Program-made: the position numbers and the translations under genes | Notes under the pieces: generated by a model | Database searches by the model: none | What the model was told of the DNA's origin: nothing | The model's input: only the letters and a program-made list of their open reading frames with translations | Shown: positions 9,578 to 20,522 of the stretch, one piece after another | Position numbering within the stretch: position 1 is the stretch's first letter | How the letters are laid out: each line of letters starts with the position of its first letter | NCBI GenBank assembly: GCA_947396885.1 | Contig: OX377204.1 | Span: 7,254,001-7,318,000, forward strand | From: Heligmosomoides polygyrus polygyrus | Lineage: Eukaryota; Nematoda; Chromadorea; Rhabditida; Heligmosomidae | DNA length: 64,000 nucleotides | Direction: 5' to 3'

Positions 9578-10350
9578 CCCGGGGTAGTTAAGATTATTAG
9601 AGAAGCTACTCTCCCAAACTTCATTTTTTCAACCTGCAGGTGTAAATTCCGGGAGGAACAAGTCAGGAGGCAATGTAGTAGAAAACTGTCGCGCTAAGCC
9701 CTTCTATACCTGTTCCAATGGCCACTTCGGACTGAAAACATTCTCGATTTATACAGCTGACCTTCGAAGAGGATTTAATCTACGCGAGTGTAGAAGCTCC
9801 GCCGCGGGAAGTGTCGCTTTTTCGAATGACTGGCCTTTTGCTGTGGTCGAACACCTGCCACATGACTACTTTTTTATCATCTCTGTTATATATGAGCTCG
9901 TCCTGCTGGAACAGATGCGATCCGCAACGTCGTTAGTTGTATCGTGCTGATATCGGGCTTCTTTTGCGGTCACAGAGTTGGTTTTCTTCTCCTACCAGTA
10001 AGCATGGTAACATTGTTAAATTTCTGCCCCTATTTTACACTGCCTCGATCAATTTTGTCTCGGTAGTGATTTTTGACTCGCTTAAAATAGACAGTAAGGA
10101 AGGTAGTCATCGCCTGTACTCATTAGTGTTGTAGAATCCTCACGTTGTCGTCCATAACGAAAATGCCTGACCTAAAATTGTCCTCGAGACGTCGTCGACG
10201 ACGACAGATGGTCCTTTGTGTCGCGCACCATCAGCCGCCTGTTGTGAGCGTTTATTGAGCGCTACTGGCGTTGTGTCATCGGCATAAATTAGAATTTGAG
10301 GGAAATGGTTCAGTGATTTGTCAGAAAGATGAGTTGGGTAGTATGGTGGC
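9578..10350. other. Unassigned stretch
   Basis: No supported feature. Contains no recognised repeat end. Confidence 0.3.
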
Positions 10351-10351
10351 C

Positions 10352-10352
10352 T

Positions 10353-10399
<47 letters not shown>

Positions 10400-10400
10400 T
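10352..10400. repeat. (TTTA)n microsatellite
   Basis: About 12 uninterrupted TTTA units, abutting the left end of W copy 2. Confidence 0.95.
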
Positions 10401-10954
10401 GCCATTTCAAGTCGAATTGGACACTTTTTGAATGAAATTGGACACTCTTTTAAGTTGGCCTTATAGTAAGAATTTTGAAATCGAATTGAACGTTTTCCAA
10501 ATCGAAATGAGCTTCTTCTACGTTTTTTTTTCAACTTGGTATAACTTTCTTGAAAGTTTTGATTCTGATGCCCGAAAGAATGTTTCTATAAATTCTATAA
10601 TTTTTTTTATTTTTCGAGAAAAAAAATAATAAGCCAAATTTTTAAAAACGCAACGAGGCAGCAATCATTTAGTGCATTCAAATACAGATTGCGCCATACA
10701 CTCGGAAAGACCGTCGCGATTATTGTTTAATTGACAGTGTAAATGCTGCTTTCATGAATCGTGAAAGTGAGTATATGTGTGTTTTTCACAGTTGTTTTTG
10801 TTCTAGCGTTTACAGGTGTGAAACACCATGAAACAGCAAATTTATTATAAATCAAATAAGAATTGCGAGGTCTTGGGCGAGTGCGTGGCGCAATCTCTTC
10901 TTTTGTTACTAAAAAGCGGCCACCTTTCTGCTCTTTAGAACAAGGATTAAACCA

Positions 10955-11238
10955 GGGTGAAAGAGCACGCTGATGGGTTGAATAAGTGCAAGGTCTCTAC
11001 TCCATTGGGGGAGCACAGACTCCAAATCCATAATGGCACGACGATTGGGGTGGAGGTGACGATCTTAGCACGCGAATCCGATATTGCAGCGCGGAAGACC
11101 CTGGAAGCCTTGTGGATAGCGTTCAAGAACCCCACAATCAACAGGAAAGAAGAGCGGGTGACCGTTATTCAGGAGCTGGCTCCATTTGCCGACCTCTGTG
11201 GGCTTCGCCCAGGAGGGCGCCAATCAGAAAGTCGCTGA
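10955..11238 (+). pseudogene. GIY-YIG endonuclease C-terminus of PLE
   Basis: The frame reads RVKEHADGLNKCKVSTPLG, then HNGTTIGVEVTILARESD, ARKTLEALWIAF and ends just past QELAPFADLCGLRPGG. HxxxHNG and the Glu of ARKTLEALWI agree with the PLE GIY-YIG domain; the YIGETGR start is missing through truncation. It is a different subfamily from the 1.75-2.48 kb pair and resembles the 29.9-kb copy (QELAPFADLCGL). Confidence 0.75.
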
Positions 11239-11442
11239 GGATAGGACCCGAAGGGAGAGTCTCATTCATCCACGTCTTTCTCCATCCGAGGGTGACTTAG
11301 CAGTCTCTCTGCTGTCCTATAAGGTCAGTCGGGTTGCCTTACTCCTCTTTTCGTCTCATTCCATCACTTGCTCCTGAAGCTCCTGTAACTTGAAATGATC
11401 CTTGGGCGGGTAATTTTTCCAACTCCTTTTGTCTTCTCCAGG

Positions 11443-11470
11443 CTCTGAAGAAGGCGGTTACGCCGAAACG
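11443..11470 (+). ncRNA. Hammerhead-like core in PLE 3' region
   Basis: CTCTGAAGAA-GGCG-GTTA-CGCC-GAAACG: CUGANGA, a 4-bp stem with a 4-base loop, then GAAAC. One unpaired A separates CUGANGA from the stem, as in the 29.65-kb copy. It is the best-preserved example in the window. Confidence 0.4.
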
Positions 11471-11827
11471 TAAGCCGAATAAAGGAGTATACCAATCTTG
11501 GCTCAACAGCTTTACATGAGATTCTACAACACAAATAAAGAACAGCATGCCAAGATTCAACGACAGTCGAACATGGAAGGATTAAACCATTATTTTTCCT
11601 GAAAAAATGAGAATTTTCTAAAATTTCCCAACTGTGTTCACGTTATGGGTAGATATAATATATTAAAACTTCAAAGAAGTCATACTGGAATTTTCCTTGA
11701 ACAAAAAATTATTATAACTGCTTTTGGAGAGTTTCGAGTTTAACGTGGAAGAGGCTCATTTCGATTTGGAAGAGTGCGCTTGGATTTCAAAAGACTTACA
11801 GGGAGACTCAAAAAATCAAATCAAATT

Positions 11828-12387
11828 GGATCCAATGTACATTCCCAACATGAAAGGGTCTCTAAGCTAGCCTAACCAGGAGTCTGTCTCAACGGTAGGT
11901 CGGAACGGACCAAGTGTTGTATGTGGGCAGAATCTCCTCTCTCTGGGAAACAGCAAAATGCAAATATCTCGACCCCAATGCAACTCTGCGCAGAGTTAGG
12001 GACGACGGAAGTTGGACCGTTGGGGCGTTAGTCCTCGGTCTGCACGCGTAGAGCTGACTCAGGTTGGCTGGAAACAACAGTGATGAGCAAGCGGTGGTGG
12101 CGCAGCGGGTAAAGGGGCTGCGTAATCCCATGATCGCTACTTCCAGCCAACTTGAGCCAACCCTACTCGTGCAGACTGAGCACTAACTCCGCCAACGGCT
12201 CAGCTACCGTCGTCCCTAACTCTGCGCAGAGTTGTAAAGGGGTCGAGATATTTGCATTTTGTTGTTTCCCAGAGAGAGGAGATTCTGCCCATATACAACA
12301 CTTGGGCCGTTCCGACCTACCGTTGAGACAGACTCCTGGTTAGGCTAGCTTAGAGACCCTTTCATGTTGGGAATATACACTGGATCC
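11828..12387. mobile_element. V-family foldback, copy 1, inside W
   Basis: GGATCCAATGTACATTCCC at left is mirrored by GGGAATATACACTGGATCC at right. The arms hold CCAGGAGTCTGTCTCAACGG, CTCTGGGAAACAGCAAAATG and CAACTCTGCGCAGAGTTAGG. The centre has TGGTGGCGCAGCGGGTAAAG, an A-box-like tract near 12097. Copy 2 is at 62452-62909. No transposase is present. Confidence 0.7.
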
Positions 12388-12428
12388 AATTTGATCTGAA
12401 AAGTGTCCAATTCGACCTGGAAATGGTA

Positions 12429-12987
12429 TATCCTCTCCAAAAGGATATAGCAGACTCTTCCTTCGAAGAGATCCCGACCTTGGGAGCAAATGTAAACTTC
12501 GCCTTTAATGGACTGAGCCGCGCTTGGCCGTGTTGTTCAATTTTGAGAGAGCGTTGTCTTGCTCAGCATCAACGATGTTGTTCTGACATTTGAGAGCCGT
12601 ATGGCGTCTGATGCTCCAAAATGCTGCCAGACAGCATTGACTGGCTGCCGCAGTTCAGCCTAATGGCACCACTATGTTCGCCTTTATATGTAGTTTTAAA
12701 GTGTGAATGAAGCCAGCAGATCTTTTCTGGTGCGTGCATTGATTCCCCGATGGCGTCTACATGGGCCGTTTAGCATTCTTATGATTAATTCGAAATCATC
12801 TACTGCGTGTTTCGGTTGAGAATGTGCACGAAACGACATACATGGGATTGATTTATGCACAGTTGCGTGGTCGTTACGTTCCTCACCAGCTCATAGATGC
12901 AGGAGACGGTCGTTTATGGTCTCTTCGAATGCACACGCTGTGGTTTCGACGTTGCGTGGAGCCTTAATAATGTTAGGAACATACACT
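12429..12987. other. Unassigned stretch
   Basis: No gene or repeat recognised, except that ATGTTAGGAACATACACTGG at 12970 resembles the outer end of V, so the boundary of the X element may lie slightly further left. Confidence 0.3.
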
Positions 12988-13296
12988 GGAGCCAACGCCG
13001 AATCCAATAAATTCGAATCCATCTTCTTCTTCGAACTCTGGTGAATGGATCAATGAATATGGCATTTTGAAAAGCCCTCATCTTGGGTTGATTCAGTGAA
13101 GGTGATTTTCACCTGAAAGGATTCTCGGATGATACAATATAAGTGACCTTCGGAGTGAATATTGGCTATTGGAGTCGGATAGGAGATAGAATTTCTTTAA
13201 AAATTATTTATCTATTATTTATTATTAAAAATTGTAAAATTATTTATCTATTTATTCTACTTTAGCTAAATAGCGTTCCATAAACAAAACATACTA

Positions 13297-14621
13297 TTAG
13301 GTTGTCCCATAAGTCTCCGCCGTTATTCAACGATTCATTGCGAATTTCGCCGGCGGTCTATTGCATAGCGCTGCATAGCTTTCGAAAGAGAACGATTTGC
13401 TCTATCAGACCATGTATTGCATTTCTTTTTCCTTCCTGAATTTTGTCAATTTTTAGGTCGTTGAAGTGAAAAGTGAAAAAGTGACAAAGTAGCCATCTGC
13501 GCGCTTGTTCTCTCCGCTTAGGTTTGTAATTTTTTGCGCAGTTTTTATAGCATTTTGAAGACAATGTTCTGTACTACAAGAATGTGTGTTGGTCCTATTT
13601 TCTCACTGCCCTTTATTGATTTTTAGGCCATCAAATTGGGAATTCCGACTATTCCGTCCGAATTTTTACCAAAACTCCGGTTCTGTGATTGGACTTTTTT
13701 GCTTGGTGTTATATGTCTTTCGGAAGAGAATGTCTTGCTCAATAAGAAATTGTGTCGCGTTGATTGGCACATGCTGATTTCTATCGAATATCAACAACTG
13801 GGGCGCGTGTAGCGCAGTCGGAGGAGGCGCGACTACCGCGTACACCCGTTACCAGGTTCTTGGTTCGGATTTCCCACCCAGGCTAACCAAGCCTTCCATC
13901 CCTCCGGGGTCGGTGAATTGGTACCAGACTTGTCTGGGAAGGATGAAGCGCTGACTTGTTCATCGGCTGGCCACCGCAAGTCATTATATGGCCAAATACG
14001 CATTCATGTCGCCTCCACGATATCCCTTAGAAGTAGAATGCGTGGCGCATCCCAGAAGGGATTGAGTAACGCCGTCCTTTATCCTTTATCCTTTATCAAC
14101 AACTGAACAAGGAGAAGGAGTTGTTGATGGAGATGATTTTTCTCTTTTTGGAATTTTGTTGATAATCGACAGAAATTAGCATGAGCCAAAAAACGCGACG
14201 CAAATTCTTATTGAGAAAGACGTCTCTTCCGAACGACATACACCAGTGATCAAAAAAGTCCAACCACAGAACCGAGCTGTCGGTAAAAATTCGGACGAAA
14301 AAGTCGGAATTCCCAATTTGATGGCCTAAAAATCAATAAAGGGCAAGTGAGAAACAGCACCAACACATATTCTTGTAGTACAGAACATTGTCTTTCAAAC
14401 GCAATAAAAACTGCGCAAAAAATTACAAACCTAAGCGGAGAGAACAAGTGCGCAAATGGCTACTTTTTCACTTTTCACTTTTCACTTCAACGACATAAAA
14501 ATTGACAAAATTCAGGAAGGAAAAAGAAATGCAATACATGGTCTGATAGAGCAAATCATTCTCTTTCGAATGCTATGCAGCGCTGTGCAAGAGAACGGCG
14601 GAGACTTATGGGGCAACCTCA
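13297..14621. mobile_element. M palindrome, copy 1 (mariner-like ends), with SINE inside
   Basis: Ends TTAGGTTGTCCCATAAGTCT and the mirror GACTTATGGGGCAACCTCA, flanked by TA. The element is ~1.03 kb without its SINE. Each arm contains three diverged tandem units about 168 bp apart, whose best-kept block resembles GAGCAAATCATTCTCTTTCG. Mariner-type ends and TA target are the basis of the class call. No catalytic domain is present. Confidence 0.75.
13790..14105 (+). mobile_element. SINE-A with 11-bp target duplication, nested in M
   Basis: ATCAACAACTG occurs at 13790-13800 and 14095-14105, on both sides of a full-length SINE (head at 13801, tail TCCTTTATCCTTT). The other M copies have one ATCAACAACTG at this place, confirming the target site. 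Confidence 0.9.
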
Positions 14622-14798
14622 TATTAACACAACCCAGCAGCGCCAGTTATCTGAATCACCTGAAAATCGGATCTGGTAAAAATCCCCTTTACCTGAATCT
14701 TCCTAAGATTTGAGATTTTCAAAAATGTCGCTATTCAAATGATTCATTCATTGTTGGAAAAAGGCGGATCCGATTCATTCCAATCTGCGTCGGATCTA

Positions 14799-15083
14799 GG
14801 GATGCATTCTAGGGAATCGAATTCATTCTAGGGAATAGAAGTGTTCATTATTCCAGTCGATATTTTTGTTAATTTTTTTCAAGAACGAACCATTGATGTG
14901 ACAATGTTGCACTAGGCGGTTTCACTAGACGAATAAGAGTGATGAAAGCGGATTTTGAAGAACAAACCCTTGGGGCTGTGAAATAATCGTGAAAGCGCTG
15001 AAACTGTTGATTTATTCCATGTCTGACTCACGCCGATTCTTGGCATCTTTGACGTGATAGACGAGCAGTTTCTTCAGCGTAGA
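14799..15083. other. Unassigned stretch
   Basis: Nothing recognised in ~285 bp. Confidence 0.3.
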
Positions 15084-15314
15084 CAGGATTGTTACAAGTT
15101 TCTATTGCAACGTAAGTTTCGGCGTTGTCACCTTTTCAGAGCTGTAGATGTGGACAGAGGATTTCAGAACCTAGCCTGACCAAATATGGGTGAATTATTT
15201 ATCATTTGTCCAGCTAGGCTGGCAGTGGACTCTTCTATCCACATCTTAGGCTCTGATGAAGGCGGCAACATCGAAAAGCCTAAGCCGCAGTAATGGCTTG
15301 TAACAATCTTGGCC
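15084..15314. repeat. Small PLE-derived palindrome with two hammerhead-like motifs
   Basis: GGATTGTTACAAG at 15086 mirrors CTTGTAACAATCTT at 15299. The left arm carries a minus-strand motif (CTCTGAAAAGGTGACAACG then CCGAAAC, 15114-15141). The right arm carries CTCTGATGAAGGCGGCAACA then TCGAAAA (15251-15277). This is the same arrangement as at 56.4 kb. Confidence 0.6.
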
Positions 15315-16088
15315 ACGCTGAAAATGCTACTCGACTGTTGATTTATTAGTTCATATGGAGGTGTCTAGTCGTTAATGCACATTCTCAGATTTATGTGCTG
15401 ATATTCTACCATTATGAAGGCTTGCCTAATTATCGGTTCCCCGTTACTGCATATTCGTCTGCCACACACACATAGTTGTCACATCATCTGTTGCACGAGC
15501 GAGATGGAATCGCCACTCCTTGGGGAGTTGCGCCGAGCTCGCAGTGAATTGGCGCCCGTTGACTTGTTCCCATATGCGATGAGAAATTGGCTCGCACCTC
15601 ATTTGAATAATTGATTTGAACGAAAGAGAGCTTTCCATCTTGAATCGTTACATGTTTTTGTCGTTATCATGGCGATTTGTAGGTTTTACATTATTCTCTC
15701 TATTCAAAGATCTGAGAATTAGTGCCGTCGTTTCAGCATCTGCACTGTACAGCCTGTCCGCAGCCTCCTATAGTGAGTCTCCGCTCGGAGCCGGCGATAT
15801 GAGCTCGAACTTTACGAATGATCCGTGCCTGACGCCGAGGAGGTGAGTGGTGTTGCAGTTTGACTGATTGCCGTTGTGCCACGAGACATCGTTTCTTGAT
15901 TGGAGGAGGTCGGCGCTAGTCAATGCGTTCGGGTTGCGCCATGCACTACACTTTCCACAGAAAATTGTTGAGGCAATCATATTACATATTAAGTCTTCTT
16001 TTCTAAACGACTTGTAGTGAAAGCTCGTTTTAAGAGCTTAAATTGATTTCTCCATGCGACTACCGAGAAGGTGGGAGGTGATTTTCAG
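15315..16088. other. Mostly unassigned, with a SINE-A scrap at 15932-15979
   Basis: GCGCCATGCACTACACTTTC then GTTGAGGCAAT align with the minus-strand SINE body (GCGCCACGCATTCTACTTC, GTGGAGGCGAT). The open frame across it is therefore not a gene. The rest shows no recognised feature. Confidence 0.4.
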
Positions 16089-16440
16089 GGCCCGGATTCA
16101 TCAACGCCCATACCCACGGGTATGCTGGGTATAGGGGGTAGACATACCCACGATGTGGACATACCCACGATTCATGATAAACGTTACTCGCAAAATCGTG
16201 GGTATATCAGTGGGTAGTGAAAACCCGCCGATCGTTGTGGGTACATCCGTATACCCTCATTTGCGTCCCATTGACAAAATGGCGCTCCATTGAGATCATC
16301 TGTTTTCGCGAAAGGCCTAGTTGTACCTTACACTTGATTCCTTTTATGAATACGATTCGTAGCCACTACCCATCGCTGGTAGTGGGTATGATTTCCTTAT
16401 GGTATCTCTACCTATACCCATTGCTTGATGAATCCGGGCC
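16089..16440. mobile_element. H-MITE (CAG family), long form, with CAG on both sides
   Basis: GGCCCGGATTCATCAACGCC to CTTGATGAATCCGGGCC, flanked by CAG at 16086-16088 and 16441-16443. The core matches 5329-5668 closely. Confidence 0.8.
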
Positions 16441-16485
16441 CAGAAATGAAAAGCTTTACATCCTGTCGACAACGTCTCCCTAATA

Positions 16486-17905
16486 TATACCATTTTCATG
16501 TCGAATTGAACACTTTTGAAATCAAATTGGACACTTTTCACGTCAGATTGGACACCCTTCTAAGCGTCTGAGACTTCCGAAATCAAAGGGAACTCTTCCG
16601 AATTGAAACAACCTTCATACAGGTTGAACTACAGACTCAATACAATGGTTTAAAAAGTTCTTGTTCAAGGAAAATTTAGAATAACTTTTTTTTGAATTCG
16701 TTTTTCTTCAGCTGCCCAAATGAGTGTAATAATTTTATAAAATTTCTCTTTTGGAGAAAAAATAACAGATTAGATTTTTTTAAAGCGCAGCAAAGCAGCA
16801 ACCATATAGTGCCCTAAAAGACCAGATTGCGCCATGCACTCGAAAAGTTCGTCGCGATTTTTATTTGATTGATAGTGTAAATGCTGTTTACATGGAACAA
16901 CGACATATGTGCGTTCTTAACAATTACACTTGTTGCATTGTCTACAGTTTTTTTTTGTTCGAGGAAAATTTCAGTATGGTTTCTTTAAACCTGTAGTAGT
17001 GTAAATGCTGTCACATGGAGCAACGATGCATGTGCGTTCTTAACAATTGTACTTGTTGGATCAATCAAATAAAAATCGCGACGAGTTTTTCGAGTGCATG
17101 GCACAGTCTGGTCTTTTAGGGCACTATATGGTTGTTTGCTGATGGTTGCTGCTTTGCTGTGCCTTAAAACAAAATTCAATTTATTATTTTTTCTAAAAAG
17201 TGAAAATTTTATAAAATTCACTTGCCCAATAAGTGAACACTTTGTTTGAAGTTTTATAAAATTCTAATTTTTCGTGTAAAAAAATATGATTTTTCGTGTT
17301 TTGCTGCGCTTTAAAACAAAATTTAATGTGTTATTTTTTTCCAAAAGTAAAAATTTTATTAAATTTTTACACTTCTAACGGCTGAAGTAAAAAAAGTTAT
17401 TCTAAATTTTTCTTGAACAAAATTTTTTCTAACCATCTTATTGGGTATGGGCGCGTGTAGCGCAGTCGGAGGAGGCGCGACTGTCGCGTGCACCCGATAC
17501 CAGGTTCCTGGTTCGGATTTCCCGCCCAGGCCAACCAAGCCTTCCATCCCTCCGGGGTCGGTGAATTGGTACCAGACTTGTCTGGGAAGGATAGAGCACT
17601 GACTTGTTCATCGGCTGGCCACCGCAAGTCATTGTATGGCCAAATACGCATTCATGTCGCCTCCACGACATCCCGTAGAAGTAGAATGCGCTGGCGCATC
17701 CCAGAAGGGATTGAGTAACGCCGTCCTTTATCCTTTATCCTTTATCTTATTGGGTCTGTAGTCGACCTGTATGAAGGTTGTTTCAATTCGAAAGAGTTCT
17801 CTTTGATTTCAAAAGCCTTAGGCGAGCTTAGAAGAGTGTCCAATTTGACGTGAAAAGTGTCCAATTTGACGTGAAAAATGTCCAATTCGACCTGAAAATG
17901 GTATA
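16486..17905. mobile_element. W-family foldback, copy 3, with SINE inside
   Basis: TATACCATTTTCATGTCGAA at left mirrors CCTGAAAATGGTATA at right. Inward from each end are repeated ~22-bp motifs (GTCCAATTTGACGTGAAAA). Arms continue with CTGCGCTTTAAAACAAAATT-like stretches and TTTTATAAAATT. About 1.12 kb without the SINE. No coding capacity. Confidence 0.75.
17435..17755 (+). mobile_element. SINE-A with exact 12-bp target duplication
   Basis: ATCTTATTGGGT is present at 17435-17446 and 17744-17755. The SINE between them is full length, head GGCGCGTGTAGCGCAGTCGG, tail of three TCCTTTA units. One of the best-preserved copies. Confidence 0.92.
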
Positions 17906-17993
17906 GATTTCGATAAAATTGGCTTTAATTCAGTTTCTTTAGGCCTCAAATGGCTGGCAAGTGGCTGATTGTAAGCTCTCATAACGATGTTTT

Positions 17994-18077
17994 GTTGCTA
18001 TCAAAACTCTAGCGCCAGGCGGTCTCGAGGCAGAAGGCACGGGTTCGAGTCCCGCCAGGCGCTAGAGTTTTGATAAC
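17994..18077 (+). repeat. tRNA-like hairpin with T arm and long inverted repeat
   Basis: CTATCAAAACTCTAGCGCC and GGCGCTAGAGTTTTGATA form ~26-bp arms. Between them lies GGCACGGGTTCGAGTCCCGC, a perfect T-arm and B box. The D and anticodon arms are absent, so it is not a tRNA. Its 3' half matches 6085-6120 (CCCGCCTGGCGC, AGAGTTTTGAT). Confidence 0.6.
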
Positions 18078-18154
18078 AAGAGAAATTGGCTTCGGGTATC
18101 CGATAGACCTTTGTAGTTCAATCGCAGCGCAGTATAGTTGTGTATATGTGTACA

Positions 18155-18365
18155 GTATAATTGTGCTCGAACGAATATATTCGAATGAGTTCGATTGATT
18201 GTCCGAGTAGTCGAATATTCGCTTTTTCTAGATTTTTGAATACTCGTTCGATTTCAAACATCGAAAGACAGCCGTATTCTAATGTTATTCAAAAATCGAA
18301 TATTTCAAATTCATTCAAAAATCGAACAATTCCATTCGATTAGTCGAATAATTTGTTCGAATCAG
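18155..18365. repeat. TTCGAAT-rich repeat
   Basis: Dense TCGAATA/TATTCGA words. A related tract at 48295-48650 shares TGTGCTcGAACGAaTATATTC and CTTCAA(G)CACAGA-type flanks, so this is a dispersed family and not a simple microsatellite. Confidence 0.6.
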
Positions 18366-18816
18366 GCTCTGTGGTTGAAGATTTGAAGTTTATTCCACGT
18401 TAGTTCGTAAAGTGTTCGCTGTCCGAATGTACGTTATTGTTGAAAAAACGGCAATATTGTTGTTTCATAACTGAAATAGGGCTTAAAGCACGGAACACTG
18501 TCAATAAAGAACTCACCAAGTCGAGCTTCGTTATTGCAAAATCGAAGAAATTGGCTCTATTGTGCCTGCCCCAGGGTTATTTACCCCAGGAAAGGGTAAT
18601 TGAGATTGCGCGGCGGCGGCGGATGACCACTGCCACCCCTGAGGACGACGTAATTCATGAGGCTTTGGCGATCGCACATGAATTTATCCATAGATGGCAT
18701 ATGTGCGGATGCGGAGGATGACGGGTGTGTGTCTGATGTGTGACAGCTTTGACAGCGGCCACTCGTCTGTCCACAACTGAACGAATGGACTTTTAGTAGG
18801 TTTCGTATACAGCCAG
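18366..18816. other. Unassigned stretch, open on both strands
   Basis: A plus-strand frame of 94 codons (18437-18721) and a minus-strand frame of 83 codons (18581-18832) overlap. Neither has a recognisable domain; at most one could be coding. Confidence 0.25.
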
Positions 18817-18951
18817 GGGCCAGACTCACCAAGCGCTAACCGCCCCCTAACGGTGAAAATACCGCCAAACCCCTGATATGATATCCATCAGCATCAGGTT
18901 TGGCGGTATTTTCACCGTTAGAGGGCGGTAAGCAGTTAATGAATCTGGCCC
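18817..18951. mobile_element. H-MITE relative, CCGTTAG subfamily, 135 bp
   Basis: GGGCCAGACTCACCAAGC and TAATGAATCTGGCCC enclose CTAACGGTGAAAATACCGCC and its near-perfect mirror. Flanks are CAG at left and CTG at right. Copy 2 lies at 31971-32095. Confidence 0.8.
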
Positions 18952-19490
18952 CTGATGTGCTTCCCTCGTGCTGGCTGATGTGGTTTCTCACTTCGGCGAC
19001 CCAGATTCCCCAGTTTCCACCGCCGAGCTCCGTCCCATCATCTGTTTTCGACATCTTCACTCGCCGCGCGCACGTTGTGCTCACGTTCCGATCAATGCTC
19101 GTCGTCGTGCTGCGCATCCTCGGAGGTTATTTTATTAGGACTACTTTGGCGGAATTATGCGTCCGAATGCTGTGTGGTCCGCCCGCACTGCTCCTCACGG
19201 CGACACTTTCCTCCCCCGTTCGTCTCGGCAACATGTGCACGATGTCACTTCTACCCATCGGGACACCGAATCTGACCATAAATTCGACAGATGGCCCTAG
19301 ACGCGTCCACATCTGTGTCTCGGCACGCCGCTTGTCCCACCAGGTCCACCACGAGAAGAGTTTCGAGCGTAGTGACGACGGAACTCGTCGATGTAACTCG
19401 TTATCCGCGTGAATCAAACGGGACCCCAGACTGCAAACTCACGACAGTTGGCAAATGCTCGGCTGCCAAAATATTTATCCCGTGACCAAC
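18952..19490. other. GC-rich unique segment, possible exon material
   Basis: About 540 bp are GC-rich compared with surroundings and open on both strands (170 codons plus; 96 and 93 codons minus). The minus frame includes RRVPSSLRSKLFSWWTWWDK and TDDGTELGGGNWGIWVAEVR. No domain is recognised and no splice chain is clear, so the coding strand cannot be decided. Confidence 0.25.

Positions 19491-20522
<1,032 letters not shown>

Larger units (their letters stand above)
10942..11589 (+). mobile_element. 5'-truncated Penelope-like insertion with 13-bp duplication
   Basis: AAGGATTAAACCA occurs at 10942-10954 and again at 11577-11589, bracketing a 622-bp insert. The insert starts inside the GIY-YIG domain and runs through the 3' untranslated region, including a hammerhead-like motif at 11443-11470. 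The single uninterrupted W sequence is regained by removing the insert and one repeat. This shows retrotransposition with 5' truncation. Confidence 0.8.
10401..12428. mobile_element. W-family foldback, copy 2, carrying two insertions
   Basis: Left end GCCATTTCAAGTCGAATTGG and right end CCAATTCGACCTGGAAATGG mirror each other. Subterminal ~20-bp motifs of type TTGGACACTTTTcAAATCAA repeat in each arm. A middle motif (AAAACGCAACGAGGCAGCAA) matches 16787. The element is cut by a PLE (10955-11576) and by V (11828-12387). Confidence 0.6.
12988..14798. mobile_element. X-family element, copy 3, split by an M palindrome
   Basis: The left half (GGAGCCAACGCCGAATCC to about 13296) and the right half (CTGAATCACCTGAAAATCGG at 14650 to CTGCGTCGGATC ending at 14798) form the two arms. 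The M element at 13297-14621 separates them. Confidence 0.55.

Noticed and set aside
13358..14713. Frames in M arms taken as genes
   Set aside because: Mirror arms give the same peptide twice per element and in each copy. No catalytic motif. Kept only as a low-weight finding.
15768..15980. Minus-strand 70-codon frame that looked like an exon
   Set aside because: Its start is a decayed SINE-A piece (15932-15979).
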